Shown here: positions 1 to 8,636 of the stretch, piece after piece
How positions within the stretch are numbered: position 1 is the stretch's first letter
How the letters are laid out: each line of letters begins with the position of its first letter
DNA from: CAVXZE01 sp963766175
GTDB lineage: Bacteria; Myxococcota_A; UBA9160; UBA6930
Length of the DNA: 64,000 bases
Reading direction: 5' to 3'
NCBI GenBank assembly: GCA_963766175.1
Contig: CAVXZE010000013.1
Coordinates: forward strand, 62,001 to 126,000
The notes under the pieces: generated by a model
Told to the model about the DNA's origin: nothing
Databases searched by the model: none
Seen by the model: only the letters and a program-made list of their open reading frames with translations
Program-made: the position numbers and the translations under genes

Positions 1-1
1 C

Positions 2-307
2 GGCGGCTTGCTGGTGCGATGGCGGAGCGGTGTCGCCTGGCTGCACATCCCGGCGGTCGCCTGGGGCGCACTGATCGAGTTCATGGGGTGGGTCTGCCCG
101 CTGACCCCCCTCGAGATCTGGGCTCGTTCGCAGGCGGGAGAGACGGGCTACGCCGGGGGATTCATTGAGCACTATCTGCTGCCGATCGTCTACCCCAGGG
201 ACCTCACGCACGAGATGCAGATCGCTCTCGGGGCGCTGGTGCTGATCGTCAACCTCTTCGTCTACGCATGGATCGTCGGCTGTCGCTTCAGGTGGCGGTC
301 AGCCTAG
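2..307 (+). CDS. DUF2784 family membrane protein (5' end outside window)
   Basis: This is the C-terminal part of a small membrane protein; the frame is open to the window edge, so the start is missing. Visible marks of the DUF2784 family are the GGLLVRWR beginning, the central segment GWVCPLTPLE, the FIEHYLLPIVYP stretch and a final hydrophobic helix (ALGALVLIVNLFVYAWIV). The function of the family is unknown. The TAG stop overlaps the stop of the convergent lactonase gene by two bases, so the two genes share their 3' ends. Confidence 0.8.
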   Translation, partial: GGLLVRWRSGVAWLHIPAVAWGALIEFMGWVCPLTPLEIWARSQAGETGYAGGFIEHYLLPIVYPRDLTHEMQIALGALVLIVNLFVYAWIVGCRFRWRSA

Positions 308-1140
308 TCGAGCTGGTAGACGCGGGCCGCGTTGCCGCCCAGAATCGCGGTGCGCTCGTCTGCGGTGAGCTCGGCGAGGAGCCGTAGGCTCGCCTCGCGC
401 CACGCCGCGTAGCCGCCCGCCAGCTCCACCACCGGCCAGTCGCTTCCCCAGAGCAGACGCTGCGAGCCGAAGCAGTCGAGAAGGTGGTCGACGTAGGGAC
501 GCAGCGCGGCGTCGTCCCAGTCGGACGCCGCCTCGGTGACGAGGCCCGAGAGCTTGCAGCAGGCCGCCGTTTCCCGGGCGATTCGGCGGATCGCGCGCGC
601 CCAGGTCTCGAAGCCGCCACCCGCGATGTCGGGCTTGGCACCGTGGTCCACCACCACCGTCAGCGCCGGGTGACGTTCCAGCAACTCGAGGAGGCGTGGC
701 AGATGCACCGGCTTCACCAGCGCGTCGAAGGCCAGGCCGCACCGCTCCACCGCCTCGAAGGCCGGGGTCAGCGCATCGTTCAGCATCCAGTCCGGGTCCG
801 GGATGTCCTGGATCATCGGCCGGATGCCGCGAAGGGCCCGGTGTGTTGCGAGCGCCTCCAGAGTCTCGGCCGCGTCGCCCGAAGCCATCTCGATCCAGCC
901 CACCACACCGGCGATCCACTCCGTGGCATCCGCGAGCCCGAGAAGGAATCGTGTCTCGGCGACGCTCGGCGCGGCCTGGACGACGATGGTGCGCTTCACC
1001 CCTGCCCCTTCCATCAACGGCAGGAGATCGGCCGGCTCGAAGTCCCGGTAGAGGACCTCGAGGTCCGGTGTGAGCCAGCCGTAGTCTCCCCGGGAGAGGC
1101 GCCAGAAGTGCTGGTGGGCGTCGATCGCGGAAGCACTCAC
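304..1140 (-). CDS. Amidohydrolase-fold sugar lactonase (L-fucono-/L-rhamnono-lactonase type)
   Basis: A 278-residue TIM-barrel metal hydrolase of the amidohydrolase_2 family. The N-terminal metal motif HQH (residues 9-11), the VVDHGAKP strand and the C-terminal GSDWPV motif are all visible. Close families hydrolyse sugar lactones such as L-fucono-1,5-lactone. The GTG start overlaps the TGA of the aldo/keto reductase (GTGA), which implies translational coupling. Next to an aldose dehydrogenase and opposite a GH29 fucosidase, the natural role is the second step of oxidative L-fucose breakdown. The exact sugar is inference; rhamnono- or galactonolactone are alternatives. Confidence 0.85.
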   Translation of the reverse strand: MSASAIDAHQHFWRLSRGDYGWLTPDLEVLYRDFEPADLLPLMEGAGVKRTIVVQAAPSVAETRFLLGLADATEWIAGVVGWIEMASGDAAETLEALATHRALRGIRPMIQDIPDPDWMLNDALTPAFEAVERCGLAFDALVKPVHLPRLLELLERHPALTVVVDHGAKPDIAGGGFETWARAIRRIARETAACCKLSGLVTEAASDWDDAALRPYVDHLLDCFGSQRLLWGSDWPVVELAGGYAAWREASLRLLAELTADERTAILGGNAARVYQLD

Positions 1141-2162
1141 GGCGCGGCCTTCACCGGGGCGGAGGGATCGAGCAGCCCCGCGCTCGCGAGGTCCCGCCAC
1201 AGCGCTTCGGGGATGGGGTGACGCAGGTGGGCGGCATTCGCCTTCACCTCCTGCCGGGATCGTCCTCCGGGGATGACGCTCACCACGGCGGAGTGAAGCA
1301 AAGGGAACTGGAGCGCCGCAGCCGGCAAGGGCACGGCGTGGGAAGCGCACACCTCCTGAATGGCGCGGGCCCGCGCGATCACGGAGTCGTCGGCGCTCTC
1401 GTAGTCGTAGCGAGCGCCCGGTCCGGGATCGCTGGCGAGGATGCCCGAGTTGTAGGGACCTCCCAGGATCACCGAGATCTGCCGCTTCGCACATGCGGGG
1501 AGCAGGTGATCGAGCGCGCTCTGGTCCAGGAGTGTGTAGCGCCCGGCGACCAGGAAGCAGTCGAAGTCGCCCCGCTTCATCGCCTCCAGACACACCTCGC
1601 ACTCGTTGACCCCGAGACCAAGGGCCCCCACGCTTCCCTCTGCCCGGAGCGCATCGAGGGCCCGGTATCCTCCTTCCATCGCGGTCTCGAAGACCCCCGG
1701 ATGGACCTCGGCGCCGTGGGTCAGCGAGCCCAGATCATGGAGGAGGAGGATGTCGAAGCGCTCGAGGCCCATGCGCTCGAGGCTCTCCTCCACCGAGCGC
1801 ATCACGGCGTCGTAGGAGTAGTCGAAGACGGGATCGAAGGGCAGCGCGTCGATGAAACCCTGATCCGAGCGGGGGGCTCCTTCCCTGGGCTCCAGCAGCC
1901 GACCGACCTTGGTCGAGATCGCGTAGCTCTGGCGCGCCTGGTCGCGCAGCGCCTCCCCCAGACGTCGCTCCGCGAGCCCGTAGCCGTAGTAGGGCGCGGT
2001 GTCGAAGTAGCGCACGCCTTCTTCGAGGGCGGCCGCCACGGTCTGCGCTGCCTCGGCATCACTCACGGGATCGTAGAGATTGCCGAGACAAGCGGAGCCA
2101 AAGCCCAGTTGGCTCACCTTTACCGCACTGCTTCCGACCGACCTGCGTTCCGTCGTCTCCAC
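1137..2162 (-). CDS. Aldo/keto reductase, D-threo-aldose (L-fucose) dehydrogenase type
   Basis: A protein of about 341 residues with the aldo/keto reductase barrel and its tetrad: Asp and Tyr in DTAPYYGYG, Lys in STKVGRLL and His in LLLHDLG. The opening VSQLGFGSACLGNLY and overall length match the D-threo-aldose 1-dehydrogenase/L-fucose dehydrogenase branch, which oxidises aldose to lactone with NAD(P). Two in-frame GTG codons (2168 and 2162) are possible. 2162 is preferred because AGGGAG lies about eight bases upstream of it, while 2168 is too close. The gene is first in a two-gene operon with the lactonase and divergent from the fucosidase. Confidence 0.85.
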   Translation of the reverse strand: METTERRSVGSSAVKVSQLGFGSACLGNLYDPVSDAEAAQTVAAALEEGVRYFDTAPYYGYGLAERRLGEALRDQARQSYAISTKVGRLLEPREGAPRSDQGFIDALPFDPVFDYSYDAVMRSVEESLERMGLERFDILLLHDLGSLTHGAEVHPGVFETAMEGGYRALDALRAEGSVGALGLGVNECEVCLEAMKRGDFDCFLVAGRYTLLDQSALDHLLPACAKRQISVILGGPYNSGILASDPGPGARYDYESADDSVIARARAIQEVCASHAVPLPAAALQFPLLHSAVVSVIPGGRSRQEVKANAAHLRHPIPEALWRDLASAGLLDPSAPVKAAP

Positions 2163-2209
2163 CGCCACTGCTCCCTGCTGACGACCGATTATCCCCAAAA
2201 TCCCATCCG

Positions 2210-2228
2210 GTTGAAGGAGCTTTTCAAC
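2210..2228. promoter_or_regulatory. Palindromic candidate operator in the divergent fucose promoter
   Basis: GTTGAA, seven bases, then TTCAAC: a perfect 6+6 inverted repeat in the 75-base gap between the divergent dehydrogenase and fucosidase genes. Such half-sites are typical of LacI/AraC/GntR-type binding sites, but no regulator gene is adjacent, so the binding protein is unknown. Confidence 0.4.
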
Positions 2229-2237
2229 TTCTCCACC

Positions 2238-3614
2238 ATGCTCACCATGAGTGCACCCACGACCGCCTCCTTCGGAGACCGACCGATTCCCTCCTGGTAC
2301 GACGACGCCAAGCTCGGGATCTTCGTCCACTGGGGCATCTACTCCGTTCCCGCCTGGGCACCAAAGCCCGTCTCGACGGAGGACCCCGACCAGGCCAGCT
2401 TTCCCAGCTTCGCGATGAATCCCTACGCGGAGTGGTACCAGAACACCCTGGGGATCGAGGGCAGCGCCACCCAACGGCACCACGCCGAAACCTACGGTGC
2501 AGATTTTCCCTACCGCCGCTTCGCCGAGGAATTCAATCGCGAGATCACGGTCTGGAAGCCGGCCGAATGGGCCGAGCTCTTCGCCAGTGCCGGGGCGGGA
2601 TACGTCGTCCTCACCACCAAGCATCACGATGGCTTCCTCCTCTGGCCGAGCGAGCACCGCAACCCGAAGGCTCCCGACTTCATCGCTTCGCGCGACCTGG
2701 TCGGCGAGCTCACCGACGCCGTCCGCAGCAGAGGGCTTCGGATGGGCTTCTACTACTCGGGTGGCATCGACTGGCTCACCCACGACCAGGTGATCGCTGT
2801 TCCCAAAGACTTCGTGCGAGCGGTTCCTCCCGGCGAGGCCTACCGGGAGTACGCCACCCGGCACTGGAAGGAGCTGATCGACCTCCACGCCCCCTGCTCC
2901 ATGTGGAACGACATCGCGTTCCCCGGGCCAGTGGAGAAGATCGAGGAGCTCTTCGCCTACTACTACGAGCGCGTACCCGACGGCGTCGTGAACGACCGCT
3001 GGCGAATGGCGCTCGGCCCGAAGGGTCTGGAGCCCTCCCTGCCCCACGACGTGCGCACGCCGGAGTACCAGACCGTCGCGGAAATAACCGAGAAGAAATG
3101 GGAGTCCGTGCGCGGTATCGGGAACTCTTTCGCCTGGAACCGCGAGGAAGGGCCGGACGACTACCTCTCGGCGAAGCAGCTCGTCCATTCTTTCATCGAC
3201 ATCGTCAGCAAGAACGGCAACCTGCTGATCAACGTGGGACCCCGCGCCGACGGCTCGATTCCCGAGATCCAGGCCGAGCGCCTGCGCGCGCTGGGGACCT
3301 GGCTCGATGGGGCGGGAGACGCCATCTACGGGACCCGCCCCTGGATTCGGGCCGAGGGCCGGACGACCGACGGGAACCCGGTGCGCTTCACCGCCAGGGG
3401 GGATGCCCTTCACGCCATCGTCTTCGATGCCACCCCGGCGTCGGAGCTGGTGATCGAGGGTCTCGAGGGAGTGGCGCTGGACGGCGTCGAGCTCCTCGGC
3501 TCGGACGCGCCTCTCCAGTGGTCCCAGGAAGGAGCGCGCCTCCGCCTCGCGCTGCCCGCCCGGCTCCCCACCGAACATGCGGTGGCGCTCCGGCTACAGC
3601 AGCCCGCTTCTTGA
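2238..3614 (+). CDS. GH29 alpha-L-fucosidase
   Basis: A 458-residue glycoside hydrolase family 29 enzyme. The conserved N-terminal stretch WYDDAKLGIFVHWGIYS, the TTKHHDGFLLW motif, the WNDIAFPG segment with the likely Asp nucleophile, and the NLLINVGPRADGSIP region are all present. A C-terminal beta-sandwich follows. There is no signal peptide, so the enzyme is probably cytoplasmic and acts on imported fucosyl oligosaccharides. It would supply L-fucose to the divergent dehydrogenase and lactonase. The start is uncertain: ATG 2238 or ATG 2247. The only strong purine-rich site (AAGGAG, 2214-2219) lies far upstream of both and falls inside the palindrome. Confidence 0.93.
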   Translation: MLTMSAPTTASFGDRPIPSWYDDAKLGIFVHWGIYSVPAWAPKPVSTEDPDQASFPSFAMNPYAEWYQNTLGIEGSATQRHHAETYGADFPYRRFAEEFNREITVWKPAEWAELFASAGAGYVVLTTKHHDGFLLWPSEHRNPKAPDFIASRDLVGELTDAVRSRGLRMGFYYSGGIDWLTHDQVIAVPKDFVRAVPPGEAYREYATRHWKELIDLHAPCSMWNDIAFPGPVEKIEELFAYYYERVPDGVVNDRWRMALGPKGLEPSLPHDVRTPEYQTVAEITEKKWESVRGIGNSFAWNREEGPDDYLSAKQLVHSFIDIVSKNGNLLINVGPRADGSIPEIQAERLRALGTWLDGAGDAIYGTRPWIRAEGRTTDGNPVRFTARGDALHAIVFDATPASELVIEGLEGVALDGVELLGSDAPLQWSQEGARLRLALPARLPTEHAVALRLQQPAS

Positions 3615-3772
3615 CTGCAGTGACGGTCCGACACTGACGCCGGAAGGCTGCACCGAATCCCGCCGTTCGCGCCCCACAGTGCCTTCTGCGGTGGCACGGT
3701 CCTTGCGTTACGCTGCGGCTAACCGGGCTCGCGGCAGACTCGAGCTGCAGCCGGCTGGAGGAGTTTGACGCC

Positions 3773-4051
3773 ATGTCTCGATTTGCTGGCTCGCTACGTG
3801 GGAGATTCGCCACAAGAAGAAGAGCTTTCCGACCGCTTCTGTGCGGCGTCGCAGGCCTCGCCGGCTGTCTCGCGCTCGGGTGCAGGATCGCTCCGGTCGT
3901 GTCGGATACACAGGTGGGAGGCGGTCACTACGATGGCTGTGAGCAGGCCGCTCAGAACTACTGCGAGCAGGTAATCAAAGCGGCTGAGAGCGATCTCGAC
4001 GCTTGTGTCGCCAAGTACGCCTTCCAGTGCATGTCGGGCACGTCTGACTAG
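3773..4051 (+). CDS. Small Cys-rich lipoprotein, function unknown
   Basis: A 92-residue protein with a basic N-terminus (MSRFAGSLRGRFATRRR), a hydrophobic segment and cysteines in LAGC and LGC contexts, consistent with a lipoprotein or secretory signal. The mature part has four more cysteines (CEQAAQNYC, DACVAKYAFQC), suggesting two disulfides or a metal site. GGAGGAG lies about nine bases before the ATG, which supports a real gene. No family was recognised. Confidence 0.6.
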   Translation: MSRFAGSLRGRFATRRRAFRPLLCGVAGLAGCLALGCRIAPVVSDTQVGGGHYDGCEQAAQNYCEQVIKAAESDLDACVAKYAFQCMSGTSD

Positions 4052-4067
4052 CCCTATCCCAGGCTCG

Positions 4068-4089
4068 CTCGGGTGATGCGCCACCCGAG
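4068..4089 (+). other. Perfect 8-bp hairpin between genes
   Basis: CTCGGGTG, loop ATGCGC, CACCCGAG. It lies between the lipoprotein stop and the methyltransferase start. No T-tract follows, so it is not a classical intrinsic terminator; it may be a weak terminator or a 5' leader structure. Confidence 0.45.
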
Positions 4090-4121
4090 GTATGCTCTCG
4101 CCTGGGGGAGGGTGCGCGTCG

Positions 4122-4964
4122 GTGAACCTCCTGGAGCTGGTCCGCAGAGCTGAGGTCCTCGAGCCGTGGGGCGAGGGCGAGAAGATCCCCTGGCACGAGC
4201 CCGGATTCAGCCGGAGGATGCTGGAGGAGCATCTGAGCCAGAAACACGATCTGGCCAGCCGCCGCCTGGAGAGGGTCGATCGCCAGGTGAGCTGGATCGA
4301 CGGGGAGATCCTCTCACACCGACCGTCGCGGATTCTGGACCTCGGCTGCGGGCCGGGTCTCTACACGGAGAGACTCTCCCGGCTCGGCCATCAGTGTGTC
4401 GGAATCGACTACTCCCCCGCCTCCATCGAATACGCGAGGGAGCGGGCCCGTCGCGACCAGCTGAGTTGCAGCTACCTGGAGCAGGACATCCGAACGGCAC
4501 CGTACGGAGAGGGCTTCGATCTCGTCACACTGATATTCGGGGAGTTCAATGTCTTCTCCCCCAGCGACGGTCGGAGCATCCTGGAGCGGGCCCGTGCGGC
4601 GCTCTCCGATCGGGGCACGCTGCTGCTCGAGGTGCATACGCTGTCGGTGGTTCGCGAGATCGGAGAGCAAGCTCCGTCCTGGTACACCGCGGATCCGGGC
4701 CTCTTCTCGGACCGGCCCCATCTCTGCCTGCGGGAGAGTTCCTGGGACCCGAGTCAGAGGACCACGACCGAGCGATACTTCATCGTCGACGCACAGACTG
4801 GTGTCGCGACGCAGTACGGTGCGACGATGCAGGGGTATTCCGATTCGGAGTATGAGTCGCTTCTTCGCGACTGCGGGTTCGCAGGGGTCGACTTCCGCCC
4901 CAGCCTGAGCAGGGAGCCCGAGGACGCGGACGATCGATTGATGGCTATCCTAGCGTCACCATAG
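4122..4964 (+). CDS. Class I SAM-dependent methyltransferase
   Basis: About 280 residues. Motif I is clear (ILDLGCGPGLYTERL), followed by the acidic end of strand 2 (VGIDYSPASI), EQDI, and LVTLIFGEFNVFSP in the motif II/IV region. The substrate cannot be told. The GTG at 4122 is chosen because GGGGGAGGG sits nine bases upstream; an in-frame ATG at 4092 lacks such a site. The gene stands alone downstream of a small lipoprotein gene. Confidence 0.85.
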   Translation: MNLLELVRRAEVLEPWGEGEKIPWHEPGFSRRMLEEHLSQKHDLASRRLERVDRQVSWIDGEILSHRPSRILDLGCGPGLYTERLSRLGHQCVGIDYSPASIEYARERARRDQLSCSYLEQDIRTAPYGEGFDLVTLIFGEFNVFSPSDGRSILERARAALSDRGTLLLEVHTLSVVREIGEQAPSWYTADPGLFSDRPHLCLRESSWDPSQRTTTERYFIVDAQTGVATQYGATMQGYSDSEYESLLRDCGFAGVDFRPSLSREPEDADDRLMAILASP

Positions 4965-5017
4965 AGCGTCCGTGGATCATTCGAGAGAGATGGGGGAGAG
5001 CTGAAAAGGGGCCGAGC

Positions 5018-5701
5018 ATGATCTCATTGGTGTTGGCGGCGATCTTCTTCGTCGGCATTCACGTGTTCGTGTCGGGAACTTCGCTACGCGCGGCGATCGT
5101 GGCGAAAACCGGAGAGGTGGTCTACCAGACCGCCTTCTCTGCCGTCTCGCTGCTGGGCCTGATCTGGCTCGGCTGGGCCTACGCCGCGGTGGAGCCTGCC
5201 GAGCTCTGGGAGCCGGCCGCCTGGCTTCGCCCGGTCACACATCTGCTGATCTTGATTTCCTTCCTCTTCGTCGCGATCGGGGTCGCGACTCCAAGCCCGA
5301 CCGCGGTCGGAGGCGAGGCGGCGCTCAGCGAGGGTGTCACTGCCAGCGGCATCCTGCGCATTACGCGTCACCCGTTCCTCTGGGGTGTCGCTCTCTGGGC
5401 GGTGGCACATCTTCTCGTCTCGGCAGAGCTGGCCTCTCTGATCTTCTTCGGGGCTCTTCTGCTGCTGGCGCTGGTCGGGCCACCCTCGATCGACGCGAAG
5501 AGGGAGCGGATGTTCGGTGAGAATTGGACACGGTTCGCCGAATCGACCTCGAGCGTGCCGTTCCTTGCGATCTCCCAGGGGCGAAACACGCTCGAGCTGG
5601 CCGAGATCGGCTGGTGGCGCGTCGCGCTGGGGCTGGTGCTGTACGCCGTGTTTCTCGGCGCCCACGGTTGGCTGTTCGGTGTCTCGACCTTCGGAGCGTA
5701 A
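5018..5701 (+). CDS. NnrU family membrane protein
   Basis: A 227-residue polytopic inner-membrane protein with about six hydrophobic segments. The NnrU/isoprenylcysteine-methyltransferase-like marks are the internal ITRHPFLWGVALWAVAHL segment and KRERMFGENWTRF. NnrU-like proteins occur in nitrite/NO loci, but no denitrification gene is near here, so a general membrane role is as likely. Confidence 0.85.
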   Translation: MISLVLAAIFFVGIHVFVSGTSLRAAIVAKTGEVVYQTAFSAVSLLGLIWLGWAYAAVEPAELWEPAAWLRPVTHLLILISFLFVAIGVATPSPTAVGGEAALSEGVTASGILRITRHPFLWGVALWAVAHLLVSAELASLIFFGALLLLALVGPPSIDAKRERMFGENWTRFAESTSSVPFLAISQGRNTLELAEIGWWRVALGLVLYAVFLGAHGWLFGVSTFGA

Positions 5702-5785
5702 GTGCAGTTGTGTTCTCGGGTGACGATGCTCCTGGATGTCCCGGATGGGTAGGCAGGGGGATCGCGTCGTGACGGATGGGCCCCC

Positions 5786-6601
5786 ATGATCAAGCTCTAC
5801 GACAATCCGTTCAGTCCGTTTGCGCGGAAGGTACGGATGGTTCTGGCTCACAAGGAGATCCCGTTCCAGAGCATCGATGCGTTGGCCAAGGAGCACCACG
5901 GGGACCTCGTCGGCGCCAACCCACGAGCCGAAGTTCCGGTCCTGGACGATGGCGGGTTCATCGTGTCGAACTCCTCGGAGATCGTCGCGTATCTGGAAGA
6001 TCGTTACCCGGAGCCAAGGGTCTTGCCCTCGGCTCCGATGGAGCGGGCGAAGGCGCGATCCTGGGAGAGGCTCTCCGACTCGTTCGTCGACTCCGTGGTC
6101 CACGACATCTCGATCTGGATGTGGCCGACACACCAGCGGCTAGATGAGCCTCCCCAGGGTCTCATGGAGGCCGGAAGGCGCGATCTCGAGGGATTCATAG
6201 AGAGGATGGAGTCGTCTCTGGGCGGCAAGGGATTTCTCTGCGGTGAGCTCACGGTGGCGGATCTCGCCATCTTCCCGCATCTCTCCTCGCTCAAGCCTCT
6301 CGGAATCGTCATCGAAGCCGAGAAACATCCCAGGCTCTCCGATTGGATCCGGCGCATGAGGTCCTTGCCGATCGTGCGAAACGACCTGGACTACGTGAAG
6401 CGGATGGCGGTCCAGAAATTCCTCGAGGGACCCTCACCCTACGAGGGCGAACGAATCATCTGGAGAGGGGACCGGCTCGAGTGGCTGTTCGCAAACGGTT
6501 TTCACGACTGGTGGCTGGGAGAGCTGCGGGCGGGCCGGGCGGTCTTGCCCTCGTGGCTTTCCAAGCAGTCACCGAGTCGGGCTCCCGGCCATGAAGCCTG
6601 A
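5786..6601 (+). CDS. Glutathione S-transferase family protein
   Basis: 271 residues. The N-terminal thioredoxin-like domain (MIKLYDNPFSPFARKVRM) includes the cis-Pro turn AEVPVLDDGGFIVSNSSEI. A helical C-terminal domain (residues 90-200, LTVADLAIFP) follows, with an extension of about 70 residues beyond the usual GST length. It probably conjugates or handles electrophiles with glutathione; the substrate is unknown. The last 11 bases overlap the next methyltransferase gene, implying co-transcription. Confidence 0.88.
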   Translation: MIKLYDNPFSPFARKVRMVLAHKEIPFQSIDALAKEHHGDLVGANPRAEVPVLDDGGFIVSNSSEIVAYLEDRYPEPRVLPSAPMERAKARSWERLSDSFVDSVVHDISIWMWPTHQRLDEPPQGLMEAGRRDLEGFIERMESSLGGKGFLCGELTVADLAIFPHLSSLKPLGIVIEAEKHPRLSDWIRRMRSLPIVRNDLDYVKRMAVQKFLEGPSPYEGERIIWRGDRLEWLFANGFHDWWLGELRAGRAVLPSWLSKQSPSRAPGHEA

Positions 6602-7379
6602 CTTCGGAGCGACGGCGGAGGACTACCGGAAACACCGCGCCGGATTTCCCGATTCCCTCTTCGAGCGGCTCGCTCCCATGGGTATCGGCAGGCCGGGTCA
6701 GGAGATCGTCGATCTCGGCACGGGCACCGGCTCGCTGGCCCGCGGCTTCGCGCGACGCGGCTGCCGCGTGATCGGCATCGATCCCGATTCCCGCCTCCTC
6801 GCGCAGGCGCGAGAGCTCGACGCCGAAGCCGGTGTCGAAGTCGATTACCGGATCGGGCGAGCCGAGGAGACCTCGCTCGCCGCGGGCTCTCTCGATGTGG
6901 TGGCCGCAGGCCAGTGTTGGCATTGGTTCGATCGCGCTGCGGCGGCGCGCGAGGCCTCTCGGATCCTGCGCCCGGACGGCTGGATTCTGATCGCGCACTT
7001 CGACTGGATCCCGCTACCGGGCAATCTGGTCGAAGCCACCGAGAAGCTGATCCTGGTCCACAGCCCGAGCTGGCCCGGCGCCGGAGGCATGGGCGTCTAC
7101 GCGCCTTGGCTCCGGGATCTCGGTGAGGCCGGCTTTCGGGAGATCGAGACATTCTCCTACGATCTCGATGCTCCCTACACGCCGGAGGCGTGGCGCGGCC
7201 GGGTCCGCGCCAGCGGCGGTGTGGGCGGGGTGCTGTCCGAGCCGGAGGTCGCTGCCTTCGACCGGGAGCTCGCATCGCTGATCGAAGAGCGGTTCCCTGG
7301 GGACATCCTGGCGGTGCACCATCGGGTGTTCGCGGTGGTGGCCGATCCGCCCCTCCGGAGCGAATCTTCCCACACCTGA
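6591..7379 (+). CDS. Class I SAM-dependent methyltransferase
   Basis: 262 residues of the methyltransferase_11 type. Motif I is IVDLGTGTGSLARGF, strand 2 ends IGIDPDSRLL, and the AGQCWHWFDRAAAAREASRILRP region is typical of the ubiE/smtA-like group and yeast Tmt1-like enzymes. The start overlaps the GST gene. The substrate is unknown, though the sequence type suggests small carboxylates or lipids. Confidence 0.87.
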   Translation: MKPDFGATAEDYRKHRAGFPDSLFERLAPMGIGRPGQEIVDLGTGTGSLARGFARRGCRVIGIDPDSRLLAQARELDAEAGVEVDYRIGRAEETSLAAGSLDVVAAGQCWHWFDRAAAAREASRILRPDGWILIAHFDWIPLPGNLVEATEKLILVHSPSWPGAGGMGVYAPWLRDLGEAGFREIETFSYDLDAPYTPEAWRGRVRASGGVGGVLSEPEVAAFDRELASLIEERFPGDILAVHHRVFAVVADPPLRSESSHT

Positions 7380-7398
7380 CCTGGCTCGAGGAGACCTC

Positions 7399-8190
7399 AT
7401 GCGACTGATCGATCTGACGCGGACGCTGGATCCGGCCGACCTGGACCGCATGCCGGAATTCGTTCGACCGATGGCGTCGGTTCTGGCCCCGAAGATCCAG
7501 TATCTGGCGCCTGCTGCCGAGGGCCGCGACCGGATGTGCGCGATCTTCGGCTGCACGCCGGACGACCTTCCGGAGGGCGAAGGCTGGGGGGAAGAGACGC
7601 TGGAGATGAATTCCCACAGCGGAACCCACGTCGACGCCCCCCTGCACTACGGCAGCACCTGCGAGGGGCGGCAAGCGCGAACCATCACGGATATCGGACT
7701 GGAGGAGCTCTACTGCGAGGGGATGGTTCTCGACCTGCGAGGGAAGTGCGAACTCGGAGGCGGTATCACCATCGAAGCGCTCACCGACGCGATCGACGCT
7801 GCCGGATGCGGCATCCGCCAGCGTGACGCCGTACTTCTTCGCACCGGACAGGAAGAGTTCGACCTGGACGACATCCGGGTATTCCAATATCCGGGGATGA
7901 CTCGAGAGGGGACGCTCTTTCTGGCCGAGCAGGGAGCCAAGGTGCTGGGAACCGACGCGCTCGGATGGGATCGCCCCTTCGGCGTCATGGCCCAGGCGTT
8001 TCGCGAGACCGGAAACCGGGCGGAAATCTGGGATGGTCACTTCGCCGGCCGCGATCGCGAGGTGTTCATCGTCCAGCAGTTGACCAACCTGAGCGCGCTT
8101 CCCGCAACCGGCTTCAAGGTGGGCTTCTTCCCCATCAAGATCGCGAGAGCCAGCGCCGCCCCGGCGCGCGTCGTGGCCTTCGTCGAATAG
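7399..8190 (+). CDS. Cyclase/kynurenine-formamidase-like metal hydrolase
   Basis: 263 residues of the cyclase family (PF04199). The signature HSGTHVDAPLHYG carries the metal-binding His and Asp residues, and DLTRTLDP at the N-terminus is typical. Members hydrolyse amides such as N-formylkynurenine or act on polyketide-like substrates. No tryptophan genes are adjacent, so a substrate should not be assigned. It follows the methyltransferase by 19 bases and probably belongs to the same operon. Confidence 0.85.
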   Translation: MRLIDLTRTLDPADLDRMPEFVRPMASVLAPKIQYLAPAAEGRDRMCAIFGCTPDDLPEGEGWGEETLEMNSHSGTHVDAPLHYGSTCEGRQARTITDIGLEELYCEGMVLDLRGKCELGGGITIEALTDAIDAAGCGIRQRDAVLLRTGQEEFDLDDIRVFQYPGMTREGTLFLAEQGAKVLGTDALGWDRPFGVMAQAFRETGNRAEIWDGHFAGRDREVFIVQQLTNLSALPATGFKVGFFPIKIARASAAPARVVAFVE

Positions 8191-8204
8191 AAGTGGGGAT
8201 CGCC

Positions 8205-8594
8205 GTGAATCCCAGAAATGACGTTCGATTCAGCCTTGCTTCCAGACTGGAGAGCTTTCGCTGCGCGTTTCGCGGCGTTCGCACCCTGTTGGCTTCCCAG
8301 CACAACGCCCGGATCCATCTGCTCGCAACGGTCTGTGCCTGCGGACTTGGCTTACTGATCGGAATTTCGCGGATCGAGTGGGTCGCGATCGCGACCGCGA
8401 TCGTGATGGTCTGGATGGCGGAAGCTCTGAACACCGCGTTCGAATTTCTCTGCGACGTCGCTTCTCCCGAGTTCCACCCACTGGTCCAGAAGGGGAAGGA
8501 CGTCGCCGCTGCGGCGGTCCTCCTGAGCGCCGCCGGAGCCGTCATCATCGGCTTGCTCGTCTTCGTTCCGCACCTGGCGCGAATCGTCGGCTGA
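8205..8594 (+). CDS. dgkA: Diacylglycerol/undecaprenol kinase (DgkA family)
   Basis: About 129 residues with three membrane helices. The family signature MAEALNTAFEFLCDVASPEFHPLVQKGKD includes the catalytic Glu (in EALNTAFEF), the second conserved acidic residue and the Lys of KDVAAAAVL. The enzyme phosphorylates diacylglycerol or undecaprenol at the inner membrane. GTG 8205 is preferred (GGGGAT six bases upstream); GTG 8193 is an alternative. The N-terminus NPRNDVRFSLASRLESFRCAFRG is slightly longer than in many homologues. Confidence 0.9.
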   Translation: MNPRNDVRFSLASRLESFRCAFRGVRTLLASQHNARIHLLATVCACGLGLLIGISRIEWVAIATAIVMVWMAEALNTAFEFLCDVASPEFHPLVQKGKDVAAAAVLLSAAGAVIIGLLVFVPHLARIVG

Positions 8595-8636
8595 CGTCGC
8601 GCGTGGACCGGTGGACGTGGTAGATTCGAGCGCACT

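Noticed and set aside
1218..2237. An upstream extension of the fucosidase frame running over the aldo/keto reductase gene
   Set aside because: The extension is antisense to the well-conserved reductase and unlike GH29; the family begins at WYDDAKLG soon after 2238.
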